DNA of 64,000 nucleotides from Streptomyces kanamyceticus (GTDB lineage Bacteria > Actinomycetota > Actinomycetes > Streptomycetales > Streptomycetaceae): positions 8,308,001 to 8,372,000 of the forward strand of contig NZ_CP023699.1 in assembly GCF_008704495.1 (NCBI RefSeq), given 5' to 3'. A program made the translations under genes and the position numbers. The notes beneath the pieces are model-generated. The model did not search any database and had not been told where the DNA came from. It worked only from the letters and a program-made list of their open reading frames with translations. This document shows, piece after piece, positions 55,612 through 63,329 of the stretch (positions are counted from its first letter, which is position 1; the number at the start of each line of letters is the position of its first letter).

Positions 55612-55671
55612 CGCAACGAATCGCCGCATCGGGCCCGTCACGCGCAACGGATCAAGCGGCTGCCCGCAACG
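55612..55671. promoter_or_regulatory. Three phased CGCAACG boxes upstream of the davA-like gene
   Basis: CGCAACG starts at 55612, 55643 and 55665, spaced 31 and 22 bases. They match the boxes before the permease (51759-51839), including GCGCAACGAA and GCAACGGA extensions. They are the main feature of the 347-base gap before 55754. Confidence 0.6.
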
Positions 55672-55753
55672 CTCGCGCCTTGTCCGGGCCGGGCCGCCGA
55701 CCGTACCGTCGTACGGACCCCACCTGCCCCTTCGCACGCCCCGAGGATCCGCC

Positions 55754-56551
55754 ATGCCTGCGCTGCGCACCGCCCTGCTCCAGAGTTCCGGGCAGCTCGG
55801 CTCCGTCGCCGAGAACCTCAAGGCGCTCGACGACGCCGCGGGCCGTGCCGCCGCGGCGGGCGCCGGGCTGCTCGTGGCGCCCGAGCTGTTCCTCACCGGG
55901 TACGCGATCGGCGACGACGTGGCCCGGCTCGCCGAGCCCGCCGACGGGGCGGCCGCGGTCGCGATCGGCGAGATCGCCGTACGGCACGGGATCGGCGTCG
56001 TCTACGGCTACCCGGAGCGCGCCGGTGCGGCCGTCTTCAACTCGGCCCAGCTGATCGGCCCGGACGGCGCGAGCCTCGCGAACTACCGCAAGACCCACCT
56101 CTTCGGCTGCTTCGAGCGCGACTCCTTCACCCCCGGTGAACAGCCGGTCGTGCAGGCCGAGTTGGGTGGCGTCCGCGTCGGCCTGATGATCTGCTACGAC
56201 GTGGAGTTCCCGGAGAACGTCCGCGCGCACGCGCTCGCGGGCACCGACCTCCTCGTCGTCCCCACGGCGCAGATGCACCCCTTCCAGTTCGTCGCCGAAT
56301 CCGTCGTGCCGGTGCGCGCCTTCGAGAACCAGATGTACGTCGCGTACGTCAACAGGGTCGGCCTTGAAGGGGAGTTCGAGTTCGTCGGGCTCTCCACGCT
56401 CGCCGGGCCCGACGGAATCGCGCGGGCCCGCGCGGGCCGCGGCGACGAGCTCGTCATCGGCGACGTCGACCCGGAGTTCCTGAGCGCGTCCCGCGAGAAC
56501 AACCCCTATCTGCGCGACCGCCGCCCCGGCCTGTACGCGTCCCTCGTCTGA
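55754..56551 (+). CDS. davA: Nitrilase-family amidase, DavA-like (5-aminopentanamidase)
   Basis: 265 residues. Carbon-nitrogen hydrolase with the triad Glu44 (VAPELFLTGY), Lys113 (YRKTHLFG) and Cys147 (MICYDVEFPE). The motifs LFLTGYAIGDDVARLAEPADG, GVVYGYPER and ICYDVEFPEN closely recall Pseudomonas DavA as I remember it. DavA hydrolyses 5-aminopentanamide to 5-aminovalerate. The davB-like gene lies 49 bases downstream. The substrate could also be another amide made by a related amino acid monooxygenase. Confidence 0.85.
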   Translation: MPALRTALLQSSGQLGSVAENLKALDDAAGRAAAAGAGLLVAPELFLTGYAIGDDVARLAEPADGAAAVAIGEIAVRHGIGVVYGYPERAGAAVFNSAQLIGPDGASLANYRKTHLFGCFERDSFTPGEQPVVQAELGGVRVGLMICYDVEFPENVRAHALAGTDLLVVPTAQMHPFQFVAESVVPVRAFENQMYVAYVNRVGLEGEFEFVGLSTLAGPDGIARARAGRGDELVIGDVDPEFLSASRENNPYLRDRRPGLYASLV

Positions 56552-56600
56552 GCCCGCCCCCCAGCTCTGTTCTTCAGTTCCCGCAAGGAGTCCGTACCTC

Positions 56601-58298
56601 ATGACGTCCACGGTGCCCACCGCCGTCCAGCACACCGACGCGCAGCCCCCGATCACCATGTTCGGCCCGGACTTCCCCTACGCGTACGACGACTTCCTCG
56701 CGCACCCCGCGGGCCTGGGCCAGATACCCGCCGGTGAGCACGGCACCGAGGTCGCGGTCATCGGCGGCGGCCTCTCCGGCATCATCGCGGCGTACGAGCT
56801 GATGAAGATGGGCCTCAAGCCCGTCGTCTACGAGGCGGACCAGATCGGCGGCCGACTGCGTACGGTCGGCTTCGAGGGCACCGGCACGGACGAGCTCACC
56901 GCCGAGATGGGCGCCATGCGCTTCCCGCCGTCCTCCACGGCGCTCCAGCACTACATCGACCTGGTGGGCCTGGAGACCAAGGCGTTCCCCAACCCGCTCG
57001 CCGAGTCGACCCCTTCGACGGTCGTGGACCTCAAGGGCGAGTCGCACTACGCCACCACCGTCGACGACCTGCCGCAGGTCTACCGCGACGTGATGAACGC
57101 CTGGAACGCCTGTCTGGAGGAGGGCGCGGACTTCTCCGACATGAACCGCGCCCTGCGCGAGCGCGACGTGCCGAAGATCCGTGAGATCTGGTCGAAGCTC
57201 GTCGAGAAGCTCGACAACCAGACCTTCTACGGCTTCCTCTGCGAGTCCGAGGCGTTCAAGTCCTTCCGGCACCGCGAGATCTTCGGCCAGGTCGGCTTCG
57301 GCACCGGCGGCTGGGACACGGACTTCCCCAACTCCATCCTGGAGATCCTGCGCGTCGTCTACACCGAGGCCGACGACCACCACCGCGGCATCGTCGGCGG
57401 CAGCCAGCAGCTGCCGCTGCGCCTCTGGGAGCGCGAACCGCGGAAGCTCGTGCACTGGGGCCCCGGTACGTCCTTGAAGTCGCTGCACGACGAGGGCGCG
57501 CCCAAGCCCGCCGTCACGCGTCTGACCCGCACCGCGGGCAACCGCGTCACGGTCACGGACGCCTCCGGTGACATCCGCACCTACCAGGCGGCGATCTTCA
57601 CCGCGCAGTCCTGGCTGCTGCTCTCCAAGATCGACTGCGATGACTCGCTCTTCCCCATCGACCACTGGACGGCGATGGAGCGGACCCACTACATGGAGAG
57701 CTCGAAGCTCTTCGTGCCGGTGGACCGGCCGTTCTGGCTGGACAAGGACGAGGAGACGGGGCGTGACGTCATGTCGATGACGCTCACCGACCGCATGACG
57801 CGCGGGACTTATCTGCTGGACGAAGGTCCCGACAAGCCCGCCGTCATCTGCCTCTCCTACACCTGGTGCGACGACAGCCTGAAGTGGCTGCCGCTCTCGG
57901 CGAACGAGCGCATGGAGGTCATGCTCAAGTCGCTCGGCGAGATCTATCCCAAGGTCGACATCCGCAAGCACATCATCGGCAACCCGGTGACGGTCTCGTG
58001 GGAGAACGAGCCGTACTTCATGGGCGCCTTCAAGGCGAACCTGCCGGGCCACTACCGCTACCAGCGGCGGCTGTTCACCCACTTCATGCAGGAGCACCTG
58101 CCCGCGGACAAGCGGGGCATCTTCCTTGCCGGGGACGACATCTCCTGGACGGCCGGGTGGGCCGAGGGGGCGGTGCAGACCGCTCTGAACGCGGTGTGGG
58201 GCGTGATGCACCACTTTGGCGGGGCCACGGATGCGACCAATCCCGGCCCCGGGGATCTGTACGACGAGATCGCGCCCGTCGAGCTGCCGGAGGACTGA
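56601..58298 (+). CDS. davB: FAD amino acid 2-monooxygenase, DavB-like (L-lysine 2-monooxygenase)
   Basis: 565 residues. Flavin amine oxidase family: dinucleotide fold EVAVIGGGLSGIIAAYELMKM (residues 50-70 region) with VVYEADQIGGRLRT, and a C-terminal FAD motif GIFLAGDDISWTAGWAEGAVQTALNAVWG (quoted in parts). FGPDFPYAYDDFLAHPAGLG, QVGFGTGGWDTDFPNS, MSMTLTDRMTRGTYL and GAFKANLPGHYRY match my memory of P. putida DavB, which turns L-lysine into 5-aminovaleramide, CO2 and water. With davA this gives lysine to 5-aminovalerate. ATG start after GCAAGGAG. Confidence 0.87.
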   Translation: MTSTVPTAVQHTDAQPPITMFGPDFPYAYDDFLAHPAGLGQIPAGEHGTEVAVIGGGLSGIIAAYELMKMGLKPVVYEADQIGGRLRTVGFEGTGTDELTAEMGAMRFPPSSTALQHYIDLVGLETKAFPNPLAESTPSTVVDLKGESHYATTVDDLPQVYRDVMNAWNACLEEGADFSDMNRALRERDVPKIREIWSKLVEKLDNQTFYGFLCESEAFKSFRHREIFGQVGFGTGGWDTDFPNSILEILRVVYTEADDHHRGIVGGSQQLPLRLWEREPRKLVHWGPGTSLKSLHDEGAPKPAVTRLTRTAGNRVTVTDASGDIRTYQAAIFTAQSWLLLSKIDCDDSLFPIDHWTAMERTHYMESSKLFVPVDRPFWLDKDEETGRDVMSMTLTDRMTRGTYLLDEGPDKPAVICLSYTWCDDSLKWLPLSANERMEVMLKSLGEIYPKVDIRKHIIGNPVTVSWENEPYFMGAFKANLPGHYRYQRRLFTHFMQEHLPADKRGIFLAGDDISWTAGWAEGAVQTALNAVWGVMHHFGGATDATNPGPGDLYDEIAPVELPED

Positions 58299-58352
58299 GT
58301 CGGTCGCGCCGTGGCTCCGGGGGCGCGTGGGAGTCTGCGGGCGCTTCGTGGC

Positions 58353-58401
58353 TGGTCGCGCAGTTCCCCGCGCCCCTGAAGGGGCGCCCCTTCGGGGCTG
58401 C
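58353..58401 (+). repeat. Dispersed 3'-end element, copy 5
   Basis: GGTCGCGCAGTTCCCCGCGC, then CCCTGAAGGGGCGCCCC and TTCGGGGCTGCCCC, so two overlapping hairpins are possible. It lies between convergent davB and the F420-type oxidoreductase. Confidence 0.75.
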
Positions 58402-58404
58402 CCC

Positions 58405-59334
58405 TCAGACCCCGGCCGCGCGTGCCGCCTCGTACACCTGGCCCGCGACGTCCTTCAGTTCCTGGGCGTCACGGGTCGATCCGGCGATTTCTACGATGAT
58501 CTCGTCGACGCCCACCTCCGCGTGTGCCGCCAGGTCCTCGGCGATCTGGGCGACGTTGCCGTGGAACGGGGCTCGGTCCGTGCCGTCGTACGCGGCGGGT
58601 GTGTAGCGCGCGTTGGCCCGCAGCACGCTCTGCACCGGGCGCTCTCGGCCCTGCTCGGCCGCGGCCTCGCGCACCTTGGCCCACTGCTCGGTCAGCGCCG
58701 CGGCGCCCGTGGCCACCGGCATCCAGCCGTCGGCGCGGTCCACCAGTCTGCGCAGCGCGCGCGGGCTGTTGGCGGGCAGCAGGATCGGGATCGGCCGCGC
58801 GGGCTTGGGGCCCACCACGGACGGTGCGATCGTGGTCAGCTCCCCTTCGTACGACACCGGGTCCTGGCCCCATACCGCGTGGCAGACGTCGATCAGCTCG
58901 TCCAGGACCTTGCCCCGGCGCTTGAACGGGGCCACCGACGCGGCCGCGTACTCGTCCAGGGACCAGCCCGTGCCGAAGCCCGCGACGACCCGGCCACCGC
59001 TCGCCGCGTCCAACGAGGCCAGCGTGCGAGCGAGTTGGAAGGGGACGTGCAGCGGGGCGATGAGCACGCTGGTGCCGAGGCGGGCCCGGTCGGTGGCCGA
59101 CGCGGCGAGCGTGAGGGTGACCAGCGGGTCGGCGACCGAGCGGTAGGAGTCGGGCCAGGCGAGGCCCGGGATCCCGTAGAGCCCCTGGGTGGCGGGCTCG
59201 GGGTAGAGGATGCGCTCGAACACCCACAGGCTCTCGTACCCGATGTCCTCGGCGGCGCGGGCGACCTCCGGGACGTCGCGTCCGATGGCGTACTGACTGC
59301 CCTGCGGGAGACTCAGTCCGAGTCGGGTCGCCAT
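58405..59334 (-). CDS. LLM-class F420-dependent oxidoreductase
   Basis: 309 residues, luciferase-like TIM barrel of the TIGR03619 type. Visible: LGLSLPQGSQYAIGRDVPEVARAAEDIGYESLWVFERIL in pieces, ARLGTSVLIAPLHVPFQLARTLASLDAASGGRVVAGFGTGW and the C-terminal VDEIIVEIAGSTRDAQELKD. The GFGTGW stretch is typical of F420-binding members. Substrate unknown. A GTTCA-N8-TGAAC dyad lies 31 bases upstream of its start. Confidence 0.9.
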   Translation of the reverse strand: MATRLGLSLPQGSQYAIGRDVPEVARAAEDIGYESLWVFERILYPEPATQGLYGIPGLAWPDSYRSVADPLVTLTLAASATDRARLGTSVLIAPLHVPFQLARTLASLDAASGGRVVAGFGTGWSLDEYAAASVAPFKRRGKVLDELIDVCHAVWGQDPVSYEGELTTIAPSVVGPKPARPIPILLPANSPRALRRLVDRADGWMPVATGAAALTEQWAKVREAAAEQGRERPVQSVLRANARYTPAAYDGTDRAPFHGNVAQIAEDLAAHAEVGVDEIIVEIAGSTRDAQELKDVAGQVYEAARAAGV

Positions 59335-59364
59335 GCCGGTGCTCCTTCGCGTCGGGATCGATCA

Positions 59365-59382
59365 GTTCAACGTACAATGAAC
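59365..59382. promoter_or_regulatory. GTTCA-N8-TGAAC dyad upstream of the F420-type gene
   Basis: Perfect 5-bp arms around ACGTACAA, 31 bases before the start on the minus strand, overlapping the probable promoter. Likely an operator for an unlinked regulator. Confidence 0.4.
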
Positions 59383-59464
59383 GCGGGAGAGTTCCAGGCG
59401 GCAGGCCGCGCGCATGGCCGAAACGGCCCGCGGGTGTTGGGGGTTCGGTCCTGACGGTGCCGCG

Positions 59465-60169
59465 TCAGTCCGGCAGCGGCGTCAGCAGGATGCGGCTCAC
59501 CAGGCCCACCGCGCCGTCGAGGCGCTCGCGGAACTCCTCGGCGACGCCCGGCAGATCACGCAGCGCCCACAGCGTCCGCGCCGAGCCCCACGCGCCGTCC
59601 CTGGCCCGTTCGAGGCTCCAGGAACTGGCCAGGTGCGTCAGCGGATCGGCGACCTGGAGGAGGTCGGGGCCCGGCATCAGCTCCTCGCGGATGCGCTCCT
59701 CCAGTGTGACGAGGACGTCGCCGACGCGGTCGAACTCGTCCTCCAGATCGGCCGGTTCGCAGCGGAGCGCGCGGCAGGTGTCCACGACGGCCAGTGCGAG
59801 GTCGTGCCCGATGTGTGCGTTGATGCCAGCGAGCGCGAACTGGAGGGGGCGTACGCCGGGATGGCGGCGGTACTGGAACAGCGGGCGCCAGCAGGCGGGC
59901 GGGCGGTGCCCGGTCGCCGCCGCGTGGACGGCGCGCAGATAGCGCTCGGCGAACCGGACGTCCAGGGCGGTCGCGGCCGCGGGGTCGGGGAACGCACCGC
60001 CGTCGATGCGGCTGCCGACCTCTTCGGTGACCGAGAGATAGACGCGGTTGAAGACGGCGACCCCGTCGCGGGGCGGCCAGTCGGCGCCGAGCGCGCGCAT
60101 CCGCGCCACCACGCCGTCCACTCCGTGCGCCGGGGCCGTGAACTCTGCGAACCGCTCCAACTGCGCCAT
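59465..60169 (-). CDS. DUF5995-like helical protein
   Basis: 234 residues, mostly alpha-helical, no signal peptide or membrane helix. Recognisable blocks are GVAVFNRVYLSVTEEVGSRI, DVRFAERYLRAVHAAATGHRPPACWRPLF (in pieces), LQFALAGINAHIGHDLALAV with a conserved H-x-x-H-D pattern, and LTHLASSWSLERARDGAW. The IN-x-H-I-x-H-D-L segment suggests a metal or substrate site. This is the actinobacterial DUF5995 type; function unknown. Confidence 0.8.
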   Translation of the reverse strand: MAQLERFAEFTAPAHGVDGVVARMRALGADWPPRDGVAVFNRVYLSVTEEVGSRIDGGAFPDPAAATALDVRFAERYLRAVHAAATGHRPPACWRPLFQYRRHPGVRPLQFALAGINAHIGHDLALAVVDTCRALRCEPADLEDEFDRVGDVLVTLEERIREELMPGPDLLQVADPLTHLASSWSLERARDGAWGSARTLWALRDLPGVAEEFRERLDGAVGLVSRILLTPLPD

Positions 60170-60241
60170 GGGGGCAGCGTCCCAGTCCCGGGCTTGCCCG
60201 GGCGTCAGCGCACCGATGGCTTCCCCGAAACGAGGGAACGG

Positions 60242-60280
60242 GCCCCGTAAGGGGCGCGGGGAACTGCGCGAGCAACCACA
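60242..60280 (-). repeat. Dispersed 3'-end element, copy 6 (inverted)
   Basis: The same core on the minus strand (GCGCAGTTCCCCGCGCCCCT read from 60272 down), with a GCCCCTTACGGGGC hairpin. It is upstream of DUF5995 and in opposite orientation to copy 7, 60 bases away. Confidence 0.7.
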
Positions 60281-60340
60281 GGAAAGCCGCGCACGCGCCT
60301 GCCGGGTCTTGCCCAGACGCGTCCGCGGCTCTTCCTCGGC

Positions 60341-60375
60341 TGAGCGCGCAGTTCCCCGCGCCCCTTACGGGGCGC
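60341..60375 (+). repeat. Dispersed 3'-end element, copy 7
   Basis: GAGCGCGCAGTTCCCCGCGC followed by CCCTTACGGGGCGC. Its end overlaps the last codons of the drug exporter gene on the minus strand. Confidence 0.75.
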
Positions 60376-61543
60376 CGAGCGCGACCCGTGAAGCCCGGCG
60401 CAGCCCGACCCCGCCGACGGCCAAAGCCAGTGCCACGAGCACCGCGCTGACCCAGAGCGGCGCGCGGTAGCCGAACCCCGCGGAGATCGCGAGCCCGCCG
60501 CACAGGGGGCCGACCGCCGCGCCCACGTTGAACGCGGCCGTCGCGAAGCCGCCCGCCAGGTTGGGCGCGCCGGACGCGGCGTAGAGCACCTGGGAGATCA
60601 ACGTGGACCCGACGCCGAACGACAGCGCCCCCTGGATGAGGACGAGGGCGACGGTCGCCACCGGGTGCGCCGCGGTCAGTGCGAACAGGGCCCATCCGGC
60701 GAGGAGCGCGAGCGAGCCGAACACCAGGAGCGGCACGGGCCGTACGTCGGCGATGCGGCCGCCGACGGCGACGCCGACGAACGACCCGATGCCGAAGAGC
60801 GCGAGGATCACGGGCACCCCGCCGGAGCCGAGCCCGGTGACGTCGGTGACCAGCGGCGCCAGGTAGGTGAAGGCGCAGAACGTCGCGCCGTTCACCAGCG
60901 CGCCGAGCAGCAGGGTCACCAGGAGCCGTGGACCGCGCAGCACGCGCAGCTCGCCGAGGACGCTCGGCCCCGTGACGTCGGCGCCGCCCGCGGGCACGGC
61001 CCGCGCGATGGCGAACACGGCGGGCACCGAGATCAGGGCCACCGCCCAGAACGCCGAGCGCCAGCCCCACACTTCGCCGAGCAGGGCGCCCGCGGGCACG
61101 CCCGCGACACAGGCGATCGTCACGCCGCCGAGCAGCGCCGACGTGGCACGGCCCTTGGCATCGGGTTCGACCATGGCCGTGGCGGTCACCAAAGCGACCG
61201 CGAGGAAACCGGCGTTGGCGAGGGCGCCGACGACGCGGGTCACGAGCAGCACCGCGAAGCTCGTGGTGAGCGCCCCGACGATGTGCACGGCGAGGAAGGT
61301 GAGCAGAAAGCACAGGAGCGCGCTCCTGCGCGAGAAGCGGCGGCTCAGGACGGCCATCAGCGGCGCGCCGACGACCATTCCCACGGCGAACGCCGAGGTC
61401 AGATGACCGGCCACCGGGATGGACACGTCCAGGTCCCGCGCGATGTCCGACACGAGTCCGGACAGCATGAATTCGGAGGTGCCTTGCGCGAACACGGCAA
61501 GTCCGAGGAGGTAGAGGGCAAAGGGCACAGCGAAACTCCGCAA
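60365..61543 (-). CDS. Cmx/CmlR-type chloramphenicol exporter (MFS)
   Basis: 392 residues, 12 transmembrane helices. The N-terminus FALYLLGLAVFAQGTSEFMLSGLVSDIARDL, AGHLTSAFAVGMVVGAPLMAVLSRRFSRR (motif A-like loop) and RVVGALANAGFLAVALVTATAMVEPDAKGRATSALLGG are hallmarks of the actinobacterial chloramphenicol exporters CmlR/Cmx/Cmr (cited in parts). It is expected to pump chloramphenicol or related compounds out with proton exchange. A leader with a small ORF and a hairpin lies upstream (61651-61719), as for known inducible cml/cmx genes. Confidence 0.88.
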   Translation of the reverse strand: MRSFAVPFALYLLGLAVFAQGTSEFMLSGLVSDIARDLDVSIPVAGHLTSAFAVGMVVGAPLMAVLSRRFSRRSALLCFLLTFLAVHIVGALTTSFAVLLVTRVVGALANAGFLAVALVTATAMVEPDAKGRATSALLGGVTIACVAGVPAGALLGEVWGWRSAFWAVALISVPAVFAIARAVPAGGADVTGPSVLGELRVLRGPRLLVTLLLGALVNGATFCAFTYLAPLVTDVTGLGSGGVPVILALFGIGSFVGVAVGGRIADVRPVPLLVFGSLALLAGWALFALTAAHPVATVALVLIQGALSFGVGSTLISQVLYAASGAPNLAGGFATAAFNVGAAVGPLCGGLAISAGFGYRAPLWVSAVLVALALAVGGVGLRRASRVALGAP

Positions 61544-61650
61544 CCACGGTGTGGATCAAGAAGATCAGGACACGGGAGCGGTGGTCCGGCGGTGGCGGTG
61601 CGAGGGGTCGCGGACGGCTGGGAGCGGCTGCGGGAAGGCAGCGGAGAGCG

Positions 61651-61719
61651 TCAGCGCGAGAGCACGGGAAGCCACCGGACGACCGGTGGCGGGAGTCTGT
61701 CGGACTCGGGGCTTGACAT
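61651..61719 (-). CDS. Candidate 22-residue leader peptide of the drug exporter
   Basis: ATG at 61719 opens a 22-codon frame (MSSPESDRLPPPVVRWLPVL plus SR) that ends in TGA at 61651, with AAGG eight bases upstream as a ribosome-binding site. A perfect 8-bp hairpin (61671-61690, GCCACCGG-ACGA-CCGGTGGC) lies inside it. Known cml/cmx exporters are induced by ribosome stalling on such leaders. The coding status is inferred. Confidence 0.45.
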   Translation of the reverse strand: MSSPESDRLPPPVVRWLPVLSR

Positions 61720-61750
61720 GGTGCGCACCTTAATCAGCGGATGCGCACCA
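61719..61750. promoter_or_regulatory. Double palindrome at the exporter leader start
   Basis: TGGTGCGCA (61719-61727) and TGCGCACCA (61742-61750) are perfect inverted 9-bp arms, and GGTGCGCACC (61720-61729) is itself palindromic. They sit between the end of the NCS2 permease gene and the leader ATG and may be a repressor site. Confidence 0.45.
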
Positions 61751-61761
61751 CGTCCAACCGA

Positions 61762-63186
61762 TTAACGCTCTCGCTCGCCCTGACGCTCCTTGCCCGCCGC
61801 GTCCTCGGCCGCGCCCTCTGCGTCGTACGTCGAGGTGCCCGAATCCAGCAGGGGCTCCTGGGACTTGAGGTGCGGCGGAGCGAACGCCCGCAGGACGTGG
61901 TAGCCGGTGATGACGACGATCGTGCCGAGCGCGATGCCGCTCAGCTGGAAGGTGTCGGTGAACTTCAGCGAGACCCCGCCGACGCCGATGATGATGCCCG
62001 CGGCCGCGGGGACCAGGTTCAGCGGGTTGCGCAGATCCACCTTGGCGTTGATCCAGATCTGGGCGCCGAGCAGGCCGATCATGCCGTAGAGGATGACGGT
62101 GATGCCGCCGAGTACGCCGCCGGGGATCGCGGCCACGACCGCGCCGAACTTGGGGCAGAGGCCGAAGAGCAGCGCGAAGCAGGCCGCCGCCCAGTACGCG
62201 GCCGTCGAGTAGACGCGGGTCGCCGCCATCACGCCGATGTTCTCGGAGTACGTGGTGTTGGGCGGGCCGCCGACCGCGGTGGAGAGGACGGAGGCGGCGC
62301 CGTCGGCGGAGATCGCGGTGCCGAGCTTGTCGTCGAGGTTGTCGCCGGTCATCTCTCCGACGGCCTTCACGTGGCCCGCGTTCTCCGCGATCAGCGCGAT
62401 GACGACGGGCAGCGCGACGAGGATCGCCGACCACTCGAAGCTCGGGCCGTGGAAGGACGGCAGGCCGATCCAGTCGGCGTTGCCGACGGCGGAGAGGTCC
62501 AGGCGCCAGTGGTCGACGACCTTGCCCGACGCGTCCGCCGAGTGGATCTTGCCGAAGACTTGGTCGAAGACCCAGGAGATGGCGTAACCGAAGATCAGCC
62601 CGAGGAAGATCGCGATGCGCGACCAGAAGCCGCGCAGGCACACCACGGCCAAACCGGTGAACAGCATGACCAGGAGCGCCGTCCACTGGTCCTGCGGCCA
62701 GTACGTCGACGCGGTGACCGGCGCGAGGTTGAAGCCGATCAGCATGACGACCGCGCCGGTGACGATCGGCGGCATCGCGGCGTGGATGATCCGCGCCCCG
62801 AACTTCTGTACCGCGAGACCTACCAGGAACAGCGCGGCGCCGACCACGAGCACCGCGCCGGTCACCGTCGCGCTGGAGCCGCCCTGCGCGCGGATGACCG
62901 CGGCGACGCCCACGAAGGAGAGCGAGCAGCCCAGGTAGCTGGGCACCCGGCCGCGGGTGGCGAGCAGGAAGATGGCGGTGGCGACACCGGACATCATGAT
63001 CGCGAGGTTCGGGTCCAGACCCATCAGGACGGGCGCCACGAAGGACGCGCCGAACATGGCGACCACGTGCTGGGCGCCGAGCCCGAAGGTGCGCGGCCAG
63101 GAGAGCCGCTCGTCGGGACGGACGACGGCTCCGGGCGCGGGGGTGCGCCCGTCGCCGTGCAGTTTCCAGCGCACGCCGAGATCCAT
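61762..63186 (-). CDS. NCS2-family uracil/xanthine permease
   Basis: 474 residues, 14-helix UraA fold. Markers: LGAQHVVAMFGASFVAPVLMG (first half-helix with Gln-His), ALPVVIALIAENAGHVKAVGEMTG with the substrate-binding Glu, and GGPPNTTYSENIGVMAATRVYS with the second conserved Glu-Asn. It should import uracil or xanthine with protons. The C-terminal 40 residues are charged and cytoplasmic. It sits apart from purine or pyrimidine genes, between two MFS genes on the same strand. Confidence 0.92.
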   Translation of the reverse strand: MDLGVRWKLHGDGRTPAPGAVVRPDERLSWPRTFGLGAQHVVAMFGASFVAPVLMGLDPNLAIMMSGVATAIFLLATRGRVPSYLGCSLSFVGVAAVIRAQGGSSATVTGAVLVVGAALFLVGLAVQKFGARIIHAAMPPIVTGAVVMLIGFNLAPVTASTYWPQDQWTALLVMLFTGLAVVCLRGFWSRIAIFLGLIFGYAISWVFDQVFGKIHSADASGKVVDHWRLDLSAVGNADWIGLPSFHGPSFEWSAILVALPVVIALIAENAGHVKAVGEMTGDNLDDKLGTAISADGAASVLSTAVGGPPNTTYSENIGVMAATRVYSTAAYWAAACFALLFGLCPKFGAVVAAIPGGVLGGITVILYGMIGLLGAQIWINAKVDLRNPLNLVPAAAGIIIGVGGVSLKFTDTFQLSGIALGTIVVITGYHVLRAFAPPHLKSQEPLLDSGTSTYDAEGAAEDAAGKERQGERER

Positions 63187-63287
63187 GGTGAGTAAGTCGC
63201 TTTCTGTGCGCCGAACCGGGCCCGGTCCTGATGGCCGGAAATGATCGACGCCATGTTAATGCGACGTAAGTACGGCTTCTCTCCGGT

Positions 63288-63325
63288 GCGGGGCGTCCGT
63301 CCGCAAGTCGGGACGGACGCCCCGC
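63288..63325 (-). terminator. Terminator behind the MFS gene
   Basis: Arms 63288-63302 and 63311-63325 form a perfect 15-bp stem with an 8-base loop, immediately after the stop of the partial MFS gene on the minus strand. Confidence 0.7.
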
Positions 63326-63329
63326 CGGG

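Noticed and set aside
59556..61559. 667-codon minus-strand frame across DUF5995 and the exporter
   Set aside because: Out-of-frame shadow of both genes, composed of Arg/Pro/Gly-rich sequence without domains.
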